Origin: Elephas maximus indicus
Taxonomy: Eukaryota; Chordata; Mammalia; Proboscidea; Elephantidae
Assembly (NCBI RefSeq): GCF_024166365.1
Contig: NC_064820.1
Coordinates: forward strand, 64,891,501-64,955,500
Direction: 5' to 3'
Length of the DNA: 64,000 nt
The notes under the pieces were generated by a model. That model was given only the letters and a program-made list of their open reading frames with translations. It searched no databases and was not told where the DNA came from. A program made the position numbers and the translations under genes. Of this stretch, positions 10,113 through 21,262 are shown piece by piece. The first letter of the stretch is position 1; every line of letters begins with the position of its first letter.

Positions 10113-13100
10113 CAGATACTTCCTTTGCTGATGTGGCACAACTCAAAATGAGAAGAAACAGCCGCAAACATCCATTAAAAATTGGAACTTGGAATGTATG
10201 AAGTATGAATCTAGGAAAATTGGAAACTGTCAAAAATGAAATGGAATGCATACAGATCAATACCGTAGACATTAGTGAGCTGAAATGGGCTGGTATCGGT
10301 CATTTTGAATCAGGTAATCATATGGTCTACTATGCCAGGAATGACAAATTGAAGAGGAATGGGGTTGCATTCATCATCAAAAACAGCATTTTAAGATCTA
10401 TCCTGAACTACAAAACTGTCAGTGATAGGATAATATCCATATGCCTACAAGGAAGACCAGTTAATACTACTATTATTCAAATTTATGCACCAACAACTAA
10501 GGCCAAAGATGAAGAAACTGAAGATTTTTACCAACTTCTACAGTCTGAAATTGATCAAATATGCAATCAGGATGCACTGATAATTACCAATGATTGGAAT
10601 GTGAAAGTTGGAAACCAGGGAGAAGGATCAGTAGTTGGAAAATAAGGCCTTGGTGATAGAAATGATGCCAGAGGTCACATGATTGAATTTTGCAACACCA
10701 ATGACTTCTTCATTGCAAATACCTTTTTTCACGAACATAAACGGCAACTATACACGTGGACCTTGTCAGATAGAATACACAGGAATCAAGTCGACTACAT
10801 CTGTGAAAAGAGACGATAGAAAAGTTCAATATCATCACTCAAAACAAGGCCAGGGGTTGACTGCGGATCAGGCCATCAATTACCCACATACAAGTTCAAG
10901 TTGAAACTGAAGAAAATTAGAACAAGTCAATTAGAGCCAAAGTATGACCTTGAGTATATCCCATCTGAATTTAGAGACCATCTCAAGAACAGATTTGACT
11001 AGTTGAACACTAAAGACCAAAGACCAGGTGAGTTGTGGAATGACATCAAGGACATCATACAAGAAGAAAGCAAGAGGTCATTAAAAATACAGGAGAGAAA
11101 GAAAAGACCTAAATGGGTGTCAGAAGAGACCCTGAAACTTGCTCTTGAATGTCGAGTAGCTAAAGCAAAAGGAAAAAAAATGAAGTAAAAGAACTGAACA
11201 GAAGATTTCAAATGGTAGCTCGAGAAGACAAAGTAAAGTATTATAATAACATGTGAAAAGGCCTGGAAATGAAAAACCAAAAGGGAAGAACATGCTCTGC
11301 ATTTCTCAAGCTGAAAGAGCTGAAGAAAAAAGTTAAGCCTCAAGTGGCAATATTGAAGGATTCTATTGGGAAAATATTAAACAATGCAGGAAGCATCAAA
11401 AGAAGATGGAAAGAATACAGAGTCACTATACAGACGGCACTGGGTTTTTTTTTTATACTAAAAAGAATTGGTCAACTTCCAGCCATTTCAGGAGGTAACA
11501 TATGATCAGCAACCAATGGTACTGAAGGAAGAAGTCCAGTCTACACTGCAGGCATTAGCGAAAAACAAGGCTCCAGGAATTGTCGGCACACCAATTGAAA
11601 TGTTTCAACAAATGGATGCAGCACTGGAAGTGCTCACTCATCTATGCCAAGAAATTTGGAAGACAGCTACCTGTCCAACCAACTGGAAGAGATCTATATT
11701 TATGCCTAGTCCCAACGAAGGTGATCCAACTGAATGAGGAAATTATCAAACACCTTTAGTATCACACACAAGCAAAATTTTGCTGAAGGTCATTCAAAAG
11801 TGGCTGCAGCAGTATATCGACAGGGAACTGCCAGAAATTCAAGCCAGATTTAGAAGAGGACATGGAACTAGGGATATCATAGCTGATGTCAGATGGACCT
11901 GGGCTGAAAGCAGAGAATACCAGAAAGATGTTTACCTGTGTTTTATTGACTAGGCAAAGCCGTTTGACTGTGTGGATCATAACAAATTATGGATAACATT
12001 GCAAAGAATGGGAATTTCCAGACATTCACTTGTGGCTACACAGAACTTGTACATAGACCAAGAGAGAGTTGTTTGAAAAGAACAAGAGGATATACTTCAT
12101 GGTTTAAAATCAGGAATGATGTGCATCAGTGTTGTACTCTTTCATCGTACTTATGCAGTCTATAAAAAAACAAAACCCACTGCCGTCGAGCCAATTCCGA
12201 CTCATAGCGACCCTATAGAAGAGAGTAGAACTGCCCCGTAGAGTTTCCAAGGAGCACCTGGCAGATTCGAACTGCTGACCTCTTGGTTAGCAGCCAAAGC
12301 ACTTAACCAGTATGCCACCAGGGTTTCCACTCAATCTATATGCTGAGCAAATAACCTGAGAACCTGGGCTATAAGAAGAAGAATGGGGCATTAGGCTTGG
12401 AGGAAGACTCATTAACAACCTTCATTGTGCAGATGACCCAACCTTGCTTCCTGAAAGTGAAGTGGACTTAAAGCAGTTACTGATGAAGATCAAAGACGAC
12501 AGACTTCAGTATGGATTACACCTCAACATAAAGACAACAAAATCCTCACAACTGGGCCAATAAGCAACATCATGATAACCGGAGGAAAAAAATGAAGTTG
12601 TCAAGGATTTAATTTTACTTGGATCACAATCAACACACATGGAAGCAGCAGTCAAAAGATGCATTGCACTGGGTGAATTGGCTGCAAAAGACCTCTTTAA
12701 AGTGTTGAAAAGCAAGACTGTCACCTTGAGGGCTCAGGTCTGCCTGACCCAAGCCATGGTGTTTGCAATCACCTCATATTCCTGAGAAAGCTGGATAATG
12801 AATAAGGAAGAGTGAAGAAGAATTGGCGCCTTTGAATTGTGGTGTTGGCAAAGAACTTTGAATATACCATGGCCTGCCAAAAGAATGAACAAGTCTGTCT
12901 TGGAAGAAGTTCAACCAGAATGCTCCTTAAAAGCAAAGATGGCAAGGCTACATCTCACATACTTTGGACATGTTATCAGAAGGGATCAGTCCCTGAAGAA
13001 GGACATCACGGTTGGTAAAGAAGAGGGTCAGCGAAAAAGAGGAAGACCCTCAAGGAGATGGATTGACACAGTTGCTGCAGCAATGGGTTCATGCATAGCA

Positions 13101-13199
13101 ACAATTGTGAGGATGGCACAGGTCTGGGCAGTGTTTTGCTCTGTTGTACAGAGGGTTGTTATTGGTCAGAACCAACTCTATGGCACCTAACAACAACAG
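10113..13199 (+). mobile_element. Near full-length RTE (BovB-like) LINE, inactivated
   Basis: About 3.1 kb, flanked by CAAGAT at 10107-10112 and 13200-13205, a likely target duplication inside the LTR. Domain order is as in RTE LINEs: APE-type endonuclease (about 10205-10640; IQIYAPT, and DWNVKVGN with the usual Gly before DWN changed to Asn), a connecting region, then reverse transcriptase. Motif A reads CFID-stop-AKPFDCVDH (stop at about 11950), motif C reads CADD (about 12430), and the C-terminal region ends near 13190 with a short 3' UTR and CACCTAACAACAACAGC. Stops and frameshifts leave no functional ORF, and an AfroSINE interrupts it at 12164-12328. Confidence 0.9.
12164..12328 (-). mobile_element. 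AfroSINE nested in the RTE
   Basis: Antisense copy: CCCACTGCCGTCGAGCCAAT at the left, CCACCAGGGTTTCC at the right. Flanks AGTCTATA and CAATCTATA suggest a short duplicated target. It is the youngest layer of the four-level nest. Confidence 0.88.
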
Positions 13200-16154
13200 C
13201 AAGATTAAATAGTGTCTTAAGCCAATCTCTTTTGAGATGTAAAAGAAAGAAGCGTGCAGAGAGTGGGGGACCTCATACTACCAAAAACGCAGCACCAAAA
13301 GCAGACCATGTCCTTTGGAACGGAGGTTCCTGTGCACAGAAGCTCCTAGATCACGGGAAGATTGATGATAAGTACCTTCCTCCACAGGCGACAGGGAGAA
13401 GAAAGCCTTCCCCTGGAGCTGTCACCCTGAACTTTGACTTCTAGCCTACTAGACTGTGAGAAAATGAATTTCTTTTTGATAAAGCCATCCACCTGTGCTA
13501 TTTCTGTTATAGCAGCACTAGATGACCAAGACAGAGTTTTCCTCTTTTTCAGTTACCCTCTACTTTATCAAGCATGATGTTCTTTTCCAGGGACTGGTCC
13601 CTCTTGATAACATGTCAAAGGCAAGCGAGATGAAGCCTCACTATCCTCACTACTAAGGAGGTTTCTGGTTGTCCTTCTTCCAAGACAGATTTGTTTGTTC
13701 TTCTGGCAGACCATGGAATGTTCAATATTCTTTGCCAACACCATAATTCAAAGGCATCATTTCTTCATCAGTCTTCCCTGTTCATTTGCCAGTTTTTGCG
13801 TACATATGAGGCAAGTGAAAACACCATGGCTTAGCTCAGGCACACCTTAGAACCCAAGGTGACATCTTTGCCTTTTAACACAGTAAAGAGGTCTTTTACT
13901 GCAGATTGGACAATGTAATATGTCATTTGATTTCTTCACTGCTGCTTACACGAGCACTGCTTGTAGATCTAAGTAAAATGAAATTCTTGACAACTTCAAT
14001 CTTTTCTCCATTTATCATGGTGTTGCTTATTGGTCCAGTTGTGAGGATTTTTTTTTCTTTATGTTGACGTATAATCCATACTGAAGGCTGTCATCTTTGA
14101 TCTTCATCAGTAAGTGCTTCAAGTCCACTTCACTTTCAGTAAGCAAGGCTGGGTCACCTGCATAACGCAGGTTGTTAATGAGTCTTCCTCTAAGCCTAAT
14201 GCCTCATTTTTCTTCTTATAGTCCAGCTTCTCAAATTATTTGCTCAGCATATAGATTGAATTAAAAAAAAAAAAAAAAAAAAACCATAGGTGTGATGAAA
14301 GGGTACAACACTAATGAGCACCATTCCTGATTTTAAGCCATGAAGTATCCTCTTGTTCTGTTCAAGAGGTCTCTTGGTCTATGTACAGGTTCTGCATAAG
14401 CACAAGTAAATGTTTGGAAATTCCCATTCTTTGCAATGTTATCCATAATTGTTACAATCCACAGAGTCAAATGGCTTTGCATAGTCAATAAAACACAGGT
14501 AAACATCTTTCTGGTATTCTCTGCTTTCAGCCCAGGTCCATCTGACATCAGCAATGATATCCCTGGTTCCACATCCCCTTCTAAATCCAGTTTGAATATG
14601 CAGAAGTTCCCTGTCGATGTACTGCTGCAACCAATTTTTGAATGACCTTCAGCATTTTACTTGCATGTGATATTAATGATATTGTTTGATTATTTCTGCA
14701 CCCCACTAGATCACCTTTCTCTAGAATGGGCACAACTATGGATCTCTTCCAGTTGGTTGGCCAGGTAGCTGTCTTTCAAATTTATTGGTATAGACGAATG
14801 AGTGCTTCAAGCATTACATCCATTTGGTGAAACATTTTAATTGGTATTCCCTCAATTCCTGGAGCCTTGTTTTTTTGCCAATACCTTCAGTGCAGCTTGG
14901 ACTGCTTCCTTCAGTACCATTTGTTCTTGAGCATATGCTGCTACCTTCTGAAATGGCTGAATGCTGACCAGCTTGTTTTAGTACAGTGACTCTGTATTCC
15001 TTCCATCTTCTTTTGATGCTTCCTGCATCATTGAATATTTTACCCATAGAATACTTCAGTATTGAAATTCAAGGCTTGAATTTTTTCTTCATCTCTTTCA
15101 GCTTAAGAAATGCCAAGTGTGTTCTTACCTTTTGGTTTTCTAACTCCAGGTTTTTGCACATCTCAATATAATACTTTATCTTATCTTCTGAAGCCACCCT
15201 TTGAGATCTTCTGTTCAGTTCTTAATCATTTTTACATTAGCTTTAGTTGATCTACATTCACAAGCAAGTTTCAGAGTCTCTTCTGACATCCATTTTTGTC
15301 TTTTTTTCTTTCCTGTCTTTTTGATGACTTCTTGCTGTCTTCATGTTTGGTGTCCTTAATGTATCCCCACAACTCGTCTGGTCATCAATCATTAATGTTC
15401 AATGCATCAAATCTACTCTTGAGATAGTCTGTACATTCAGGTGGGATATACTCAAGGCCATACGTTGGTTCTCATGGTTTTGTTTTAATTTTCTTCAGCT
15501 CCAACTTAAAATTATATATGAGCAATTGATGGTCTGTTTTGCAGTTGGCCCCCGGCCTTGTTCTAACTGATGGTATTGAACTTCTCCATTGTCTCTTTCC
15601 AGAGATGTAGTCAATTTGATTGCTGTGTATTCCATCAGGTGAGGTCCACGTATATAGGTCCCATTTATGTTGTTTAGAAAAAGCCATTTCCAGTGAATAG
15701 GTCATTGGTCTTGCAAAATTCTATCATGCGATCTCTGGCATCGTTTCTCTCACCAAGGCTGTGTTTTCCAACTACAATCTGTCTTCTTCCTTTCCAACTT
15801 TCCCACCCCAGTTACTAGTAATTATCAATGCATGTTGATTGCATGTTTGATCAACTTCAGACTGTAGAAGTTGGTAAAAATCTTCAATTTCTTCGTCTTT
15901 GGCACTAACCTGAGGGGCTTATCTTCCAGCACTATATCAGACAATGTTCCCTGCTAGCCATAAGGTTTTCACTGGCCAGTTTTTTCAGAAGTAGATTGCC
16001 AGGTCCTTCTTCCCAGTCTTTCTTACTCTGGAAGCTCCACTGAAATTTGTCCACCACAGGTGACCCTGCTGGCATTTGAAATACCAGTGGCATAGCTTCC
16101 AGCATCACAGCAACAGGCAAACCATTACAGTACAACAAACTGACAAGTGGTGGG

Positions 16155-16265
16155 TATCAGCTTTATTGAGATACATTTCACATACCACACAATTTATTCC
16201 TTTGAAGTGTACAATTCAAAGGTTTTTAATATGTTCACAAGGTTGTGCAACCATCACAACTGTGG
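16155..16265 (-). mobile_element. Old L1 (L1M-type) 3'-end fragment
   Basis: Antisense of the L1M 3' UTR motif: TTTATTGAGATACATTTCAC, ATACCACACAATTTATTC, GTGTACAATTCAAAGGTTTT and GGTTGTGCAACCATCACAAC. Confidence 0.75.
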
Positions 16266-16975
16266 TGTGTTTTGAGAGGCATTCACCAAAGGAGGAAGAG
16301 ACAGAAGAAAAATTCCCATCTCAAGCTATACATAAACCCATATTGGAGTTATTTTGTCTGATGCATTTTATATAATATTGCGTTGGCAAAATCACTCTCC
16401 CTACCCTGAGATGGCAGGAGGAGAGAGAAGGACAAAGCTATTTTTATGGTAACTTATCCAATCGTCCTAAGAAACCTCTACCGTGTTAGGCAGTAAAATA
16501 GTGGAGATTTGTCAATTAACAACACTTAAATACATCAGATGCCTTCTTATCTGATTTGATACAAGGAGAACTAATATTTAATTAACTTAAAAATTCCATT
16601 AAAGTTAATAATCATAAAATACATTAGCACATACCTATTTTAATCATTTTAACTTAAACCATGTACACATACATTTAATCGTTACTAATCCTTTAAAGCT
16701 GTTGAGATGATATATGATTTTTCACACCATTGTCTTGACTTTTTTATCATTATAACATTGTTGATTGTTGTTTCAGTCTAATGTTTAATATACAGTAAAA
16801 TTTAGGGCTTCATCAGCAACTTTTGGCTCTGGATTTAATTCTATTTCTTCTCCTCTTTTCCAAGTTGAGATCTATCAGCTCAACTCAGAGTTTATATATT
16901 TTCTGCATTATTCATAATTTTATTTTCCAGTATCATCATATTAAATAATCCATTATTTTGTCTTCCTATAAACCA
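16266..16975. other. Unassigned AT-rich sequence
   Basis: No gene or repeat recognised. Confidence 0.4.
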
Positions 16976-16976
16976 T

Positions 16977-17133
16977 TGGAAACCCTGGTGGCATAGTGGT
17001 TAAGAGCCATGGCTACTAACCAAAAGATCAGCAGTTTGAATCTACCAGGTGCTCCCTGGAAACTCTATGGGGCAGTGCTACTCTGTCCTATTGGGTCATT
17101 ATGAGTCGAACGGACTCGACAGCAATTTTTTTT
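16977..17133 (+). mobile_element. AfroSINE (short type)
   Basis: Sense copy from TGGAAACCCTGGTGGCATAG to the tail ATGAGTCGAACGGACTCGAC with a short T-run. Confidence 0.88.
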
Positions 17134-17217
17134 CATAAATCATTAGCACTTTCAGTTGTCTGTGATCAATTAATAAATTGTGTTCATGATTATAATCTTA
17201 AAATTCAGCATTTCCCA

Positions 17218-17432
17218 TAATATAAATTGGCAAAATTTTTCTGTAAAGGGACAGATAGCAAATATTTTAGGCTTTGTAGGTTATATGATCTTTACCACTA
17301 CTACTCAACTCAACCATTATAATATGAAAATAGCCATAGACAAGACATAATAAATGGGTGTGGCTGTGTTCCAGTAAAATATTATTACAGGTGGGCTTGG
17401 TCTACAGGCCATACTTTGCCAACAACTGTTCT
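17218..17432 (+). mobile_element. Old hAT-type MER element, second copy
   Basis: Same family as 230-603 but uninterrupted: CTGTAAAGGGACAGATAGCA, ATATTTTAGGCTTTGTAGG, GGGTGTGGCTGTGTTCCAGT, ending ACTTTGCCAACAACTG. Confidence 0.65.
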
Positions 17433-18183
17433 ATGGTATTATCAATCCCAGGCTACTATTTTCTCCAAGCCTCACTAAATGTTCACTTAGGAGTTTTATT
17501 TTTCAAATTATGATTTCCAAGGAGTGAAAAACATAACTCATGCAAATATAAAGTAGCTACCAAATATTTATTTATTAACCCATTCATAAGGGAACCAGTA
17601 AGATGGTAAAAGTGAGTTAAAGGAGTGGAAGAGAGGAAGAAGTATTTATAGCAATTGAAAAAAAGATTGCTGAAGTAAGATTGCTAAATTAGATACAAAA
17701 CTGGTAATATCCTATGGGTGATAAAAGTGTATTATCTTTCTACCAGACAATTTATTTGCATCACTGTCTGTTTTCTACAAGTCACCACGTACCTATATAA
17801 AGGTATAAAATATACTAATATTTTATTAAAGCTATAAAATATACTAATCTATAATAATTAATAAGTTAAATAGAATTAAATAGCCAAAAGTATTATGTAA
17901 TCCATAGGTAGACATTACTCCAATATGCCCATTTCTAAGTTCTGAGTATCTTCATCTTAACTCATTCTACTCCAGTGCTACACTGAGAAAAATGAATTTT
18001 TTATTGAGGACTTTTAGCAAACCTAGAAGACTCATGTTTTTTATTTCATTTTTCCAAAATGGAACTCAAAAACTTTCACACTACATTCACTACTTTCACA
18101 CTCCATCTTTAAGGTACACCCATATAGGAAGTGAAGTTTTTCTTCTAGTGTGCACGTACATATTGTATTTTCCAAAGATGGTC
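17433..18183. other. Unassigned AT-rich sequence
   Basis: Contains a pair of similar short blocks near 17805-17850 (TATAAAATATACTAAT twice), a tiny local duplication. Nothing coding recognised. Confidence 0.4.
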
Positions 18184-18742
18184 ACCATATTTCCCATCCT
18201 GCATGACCTTTTTACAGTGTGACTTTGATAATTCTCCTCACATCAAGAAATGGGGTGTACTGGCTCCATTTGAATCTGAGCAAGTTTATGTCTATAGCAG
18301 AAGTAAAACTATAAGACTTTGAAGGTTAGGTCCTAAAAGGCAATAGAGCTTTCTTTTGGTTTCCTCTCAGATTCTTGCTCTTGGAATCCAGCCACACCAG
18401 CATGCTGTAAGGAAGTCCATACTAGCACAGACTCAGAGATTATATGGAGAGGCCACGTGCAGGTGTTCTATCACAGCCCAGCAGTGGTCCCAGCTGACAG
18501 AAAAGTTCAACTGCCGTCAATGAAGATTCTTCCAGATGATAACAACCGCCACTTGTTGAGCCACTCTCAGTCTTCAAGTCTTCCCAAATTAGGTCCCAGA
18601 CATTGTGAGAAATAACCAGCCATCTTTACTGGCTCTGTCCAGATTCTTGACCCAGGGAACATGCATGCTAATAATACAGTTGTTGTTTTAAACCAATATG
18701 TTTTTGGAGTGATTTGTTTAGCAGTAATAGGGAACTGTTTCA
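18184..18742 (+). mobile_element. MaLR/MLT-like LTR, diverged
   Basis: The order GTCACCATATTTCCCATCCT, CACATCAAGAAATGGGGTGT, GGAATCCAGCCACACCAGCA, then TTGTTTTAAACCAATATGTTT and TAGCAGTAATAGGGAACTG follows the layout of old MaLR LTRs. The family is not assigned. Confidence 0.55.
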
Positions 18743-19346
18743 GGTAGTTTTTGTTGTTGGTTGTTTTGTTTTTATTTCTGAAGTATCATTACAGACTAAA
18801 ATCCCAGAATCCAATCAAACTAATTTTTGATAATTATAAAAATTAATATTTCTAAAATCTCTAGAATTTTTATTTACCAATAACAAAAAGCAGCAGTTGA
18901 TATAGTCTAGCTGCATTGCTGAAGATATTACTTTGATTTTTTAAAATGTAGTTTCTTATGATGTCTTTGTCATTTTTTTAGATGACATCTTATGATGTCA
19001 TATTGTACATAGGCTTGTTCTTCAATCAAATGTTCCCTCTAAAAACTGACATTAACTCTCATTACAGTTTATAGCCACAAGATAATTTCTTCTTGATGAT
19101 GCTCAGAATATAGGTATCATGCTGCTATTTGTTTGCTTGTTTGTTTGTCTAACTTTTAACCCATCCAAAACTTTTAAACCATCAATCAATTTCTTTAAAG
19201 TAGAATAAAAAATTAATGCCACTTGCCAAGTTATTTTAGAAGTTTTATTTAAAAAAGAATCCATCCATATTTTTACAAAACATCCCAAATACCTTAAGAT
19301 TGTCTTAGCCTGACCTAATACAACAGCATTTTTAATACTCACCTTA
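18743..19346. other. Unassigned AT-rich sequence
   Basis: No gene recognised. Includes two close copies of CTTATGATGTC(T/A)T (about 18956 and 18988) and a short GTTTGTTTGTTTG run near 19126-19148. Confidence 0.4.
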
Positions 19347-19448
19347 ACCCGAGACCCATTGCTGCCGAGTCGATTCTGACTCATAGTGACCCTATAAAAA
19401 AAAAAAACCAAACCCACTGCTGTCGAGTTGATTCTGACTCATAGCAAG
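19347..19448 (-). repeat. Two tandem AfroSINE tail fragments
   Basis: Two antisense SINE tails in a row: 19347-19395 (CATTGCTGCCGAGTCGATTC ... CATAGTGACCCTATAAA) and 19407-19448 (CACTGCTGTCGAGTTGATTC ... CTCATAGCAAG), separated by an A-run. Each is about 45 bp, so these are extreme truncations or one truncated insertion beside another. Confidence 0.75.
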
Positions 19449-19548
19449 TTTTTTTTTACAGCATTAACTTAAGTTTAAAAAAATAATAAATAAATCTTTT
19501 TATATTTCATTAGTATTTATAAGAATTAAATTTTACTATTACAGTTAC

Positions 19549-20028
19549 AGGTGTGGTAACCAGCCCCCAAAATGGCCTCCATTGATCCTCTGCTCCAGAT
19601 ATTTACACTTTTGTATAGTCATCTCCCACATTGAATAAGGTTGACCTGCATAACCAACAGGATACTGCAGAAATGACAGTGTGTGACTTCTGAGGCTATC
19701 ATAAAAGACATGTGGCTTCTCCTTTGCTCTTTCTGGGGGTAAGCCAACTGCCATGTCATGAAAGCACTCAATCAGCTTATGGAGAGGCCCACACGGGCTC
19801 CCCAGCAGCCAGCATGAACTTGTCAGCTCTGTGAGTAAGCTGTTTTTCAACTTCCTTTAGCCCCAGGCAAACTTTCAGAAGACTGCAGACCCAGCCAGCA
19901 ACTTGACGCAAGCTCTGAGAGATCCCAAGTTAGAATTGCCCGACTGAGCTGATCAGAAATTCCAGGCCCCAGAAACTATAGTACAAGTGGTCAGATAATT
20001 TGTTATGCAACAATAGAAAACTAACACA
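19549..20028 (+). mobile_element. MaLR/MLT-like LTR
   Basis: The run GTGGTAACCAGCCCCCAAAA, AGGTTGACCTGCATAACCAA, CTGAGAGATCCCAAGTTAGA and the terminal block CAGATAATTTGTTATGCAAC with AATAGAAAACTAACACA is the typical right-hand end of an MLT-type LTR. Confidence 0.65.
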
Positions 20029-20369
20029 GTAAATATAAATAGGCTTGGGAACAAATAGGTAACTAATACAAGTAAATACAACACCCAACTTGGACGGAAG
20101 TAGAAATGTAATAGCATACCAGAGCAGAGTCAACTAGCTACGCGTCAACATCATGCAATGAGCATGAATCTGGATACATTTTATGGAGAATTTGGAACAC
20201 ATTGGTTAATCCAGCCACTCTGTTAATTAGACATCTGTTAAGAGAGTGTCCAAGTTTCTTTTGGATGATCTGGTCTCTCCAGAGTAAAGATTTAGTGTAC
20301 CACCTACTAAGTATTGCCTCTCAGCTCCAAATTCATTCTTCAATACATGCTCTGTGATAAGGGATGGAA

Positions 20370-21262
20370 TTTCTTTAAGCATTTCTCCTTTACACTGAGT
20401 ATGACATTCAGCTTTCTCAGTAGAAGGTGCTGGAGGGGCAATGCAGGAGGATGGGAGGTGAGTCAGTTGTATGGTATTCTGCCCCAGCCACCTCTCCAGA
20501 GGCATAGTTCCTTGGCAACTTCATAGCTTAGGCCTGGCCTGCTGATCACCTTCCCATGACCCTCCTAGCATGAACACTGCATGCTCCGGTCCTCTTTCTT
20601 ATACTAGTACCCCACTACCACCACCGGATTTGTCTCCTATGATCCTCCTGATGCCACAGCCCTCTTAACAGGACCACCACATGTTCCAGCCCTTCTTCCA
20701 TTCCCTCTGCAAGTCCACCCACCTTGCCACAGGCTGTGACTTGCCTCATGGACACTGTACACCCTAGGCCTTTTATCTGCATTGATGCTCCCCATCCCTT
20801 GCACACTCACATGCCCAGCCACCAGCTCTGGCTCACCTGTGGACTGCCAACCCCCAGGGGGTTAACACCAGAATCCCTGCTCCCTCTGCATGCCTGCACA
20901 CCCAGCCACCAGCTGCAGCTCTCCAGTACCCACCTAAGCTCCAGAGGGTTGTTTGCTGCTTGCCCAGTAACCACAGATTAGCTTTAGCTCAGGCAAACCA
21001 GAGAACCTCTCTAATATCCAGTGTATTGCAACTCACCTTTTCCAAGGAGGTCTGAACTCCAGCCTGGAGTAGCGAGCCCTGATTGCAAGTTTGTCTTTCC
21101 TTAAGTACCCTCCCCTCAGTCTAAGAATACCAGATAGCATTATCTTAAATCTTATAGTTACTCTTTGGTCATAATTTAACAATTCCTTATATTAAACTTA
21201 CCCTGCTCAAATCACTGTGGGGTTTCTAAATCCTGACGTGGACCCAAACTGATAACATTTAT
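20370..21262 (+). mobile_element. Possible old LTR (unassigned), GC-richer block
   Basis: Locally GC-rich and cytosine-rich. The right end (ATATTAAACTTACCCTGCTC, AAATCACTGTGGGGTTTCTA, GTGGACCCAAACTGATAAC) resembles the 3' end of several mammalian LTRs. The block CACACCCAGCCACCAGCT occurs with variation at 20809-20830 and 20894-20913. No coding signature; the assignment is weak and the left limit is a guess. Confidence 0.3.

Larger units (their letters stand above)
9943..13533 (+). mobile_element. MaLR-type solo LTR, interrupted by an RTE
   Basis: Starts TGTTATGGATTAAATTGTGT and ends GATGACCAAGACA, so it has the TG...CA ends of an LTR. The pieces are 9943-10112 and 13200-13533, about 500 bp when rejoined. 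GACTGTGAGAAAATGAATTT, AAAGCCATCCACCTGTG and CTGTTATAGCAGCACTAGAT near the right end are typical of MLT1-type MaLR LTRs. The host RTE reads GGGTT before it and GAGTT after it, a possible 5-bp duplication with one change. A second member of this LTR family lies at 63119-63592 in antisense. No coding interior is present. Confidence 0.8.
9780..16140 (-). mobile_element. Near full-length antisense RTE LINE, interrupted by an LTR
   Basis: The pieces 9780-9942 (3' end, GTTGTTAGGTGCCATCAAGT onwards) and 13534-16140 (rest of the element to its 5' end) are contiguous in RTE coordinates; the 3.6 kb between them is a later insertion. On the minus strand the 13534-16140 piece shows RT motif A as CFIDYAKPFDSVD (near 14460-14500). 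Motif C reads YAGD instead of YADD (near 14150-14165), so a catalytic aspartate is lost. An A-run at about 14259-14283 is an additional small insertion. The frame is multiply broken. Confidence 0.88.

Noticed and set aside
10205-10645. 146-codon open frame as an endonuclease gene
   Set aside because: It is the APE-type endonuclease of an inactivated RTE LINE, with downstream RT in broken frames.
20520-21000. GC-rich block as a CpG island or coding exon
   Set aside because: It is C-rich rather than CpG-rich, frames are interrupted, and its end resembles an LTR.
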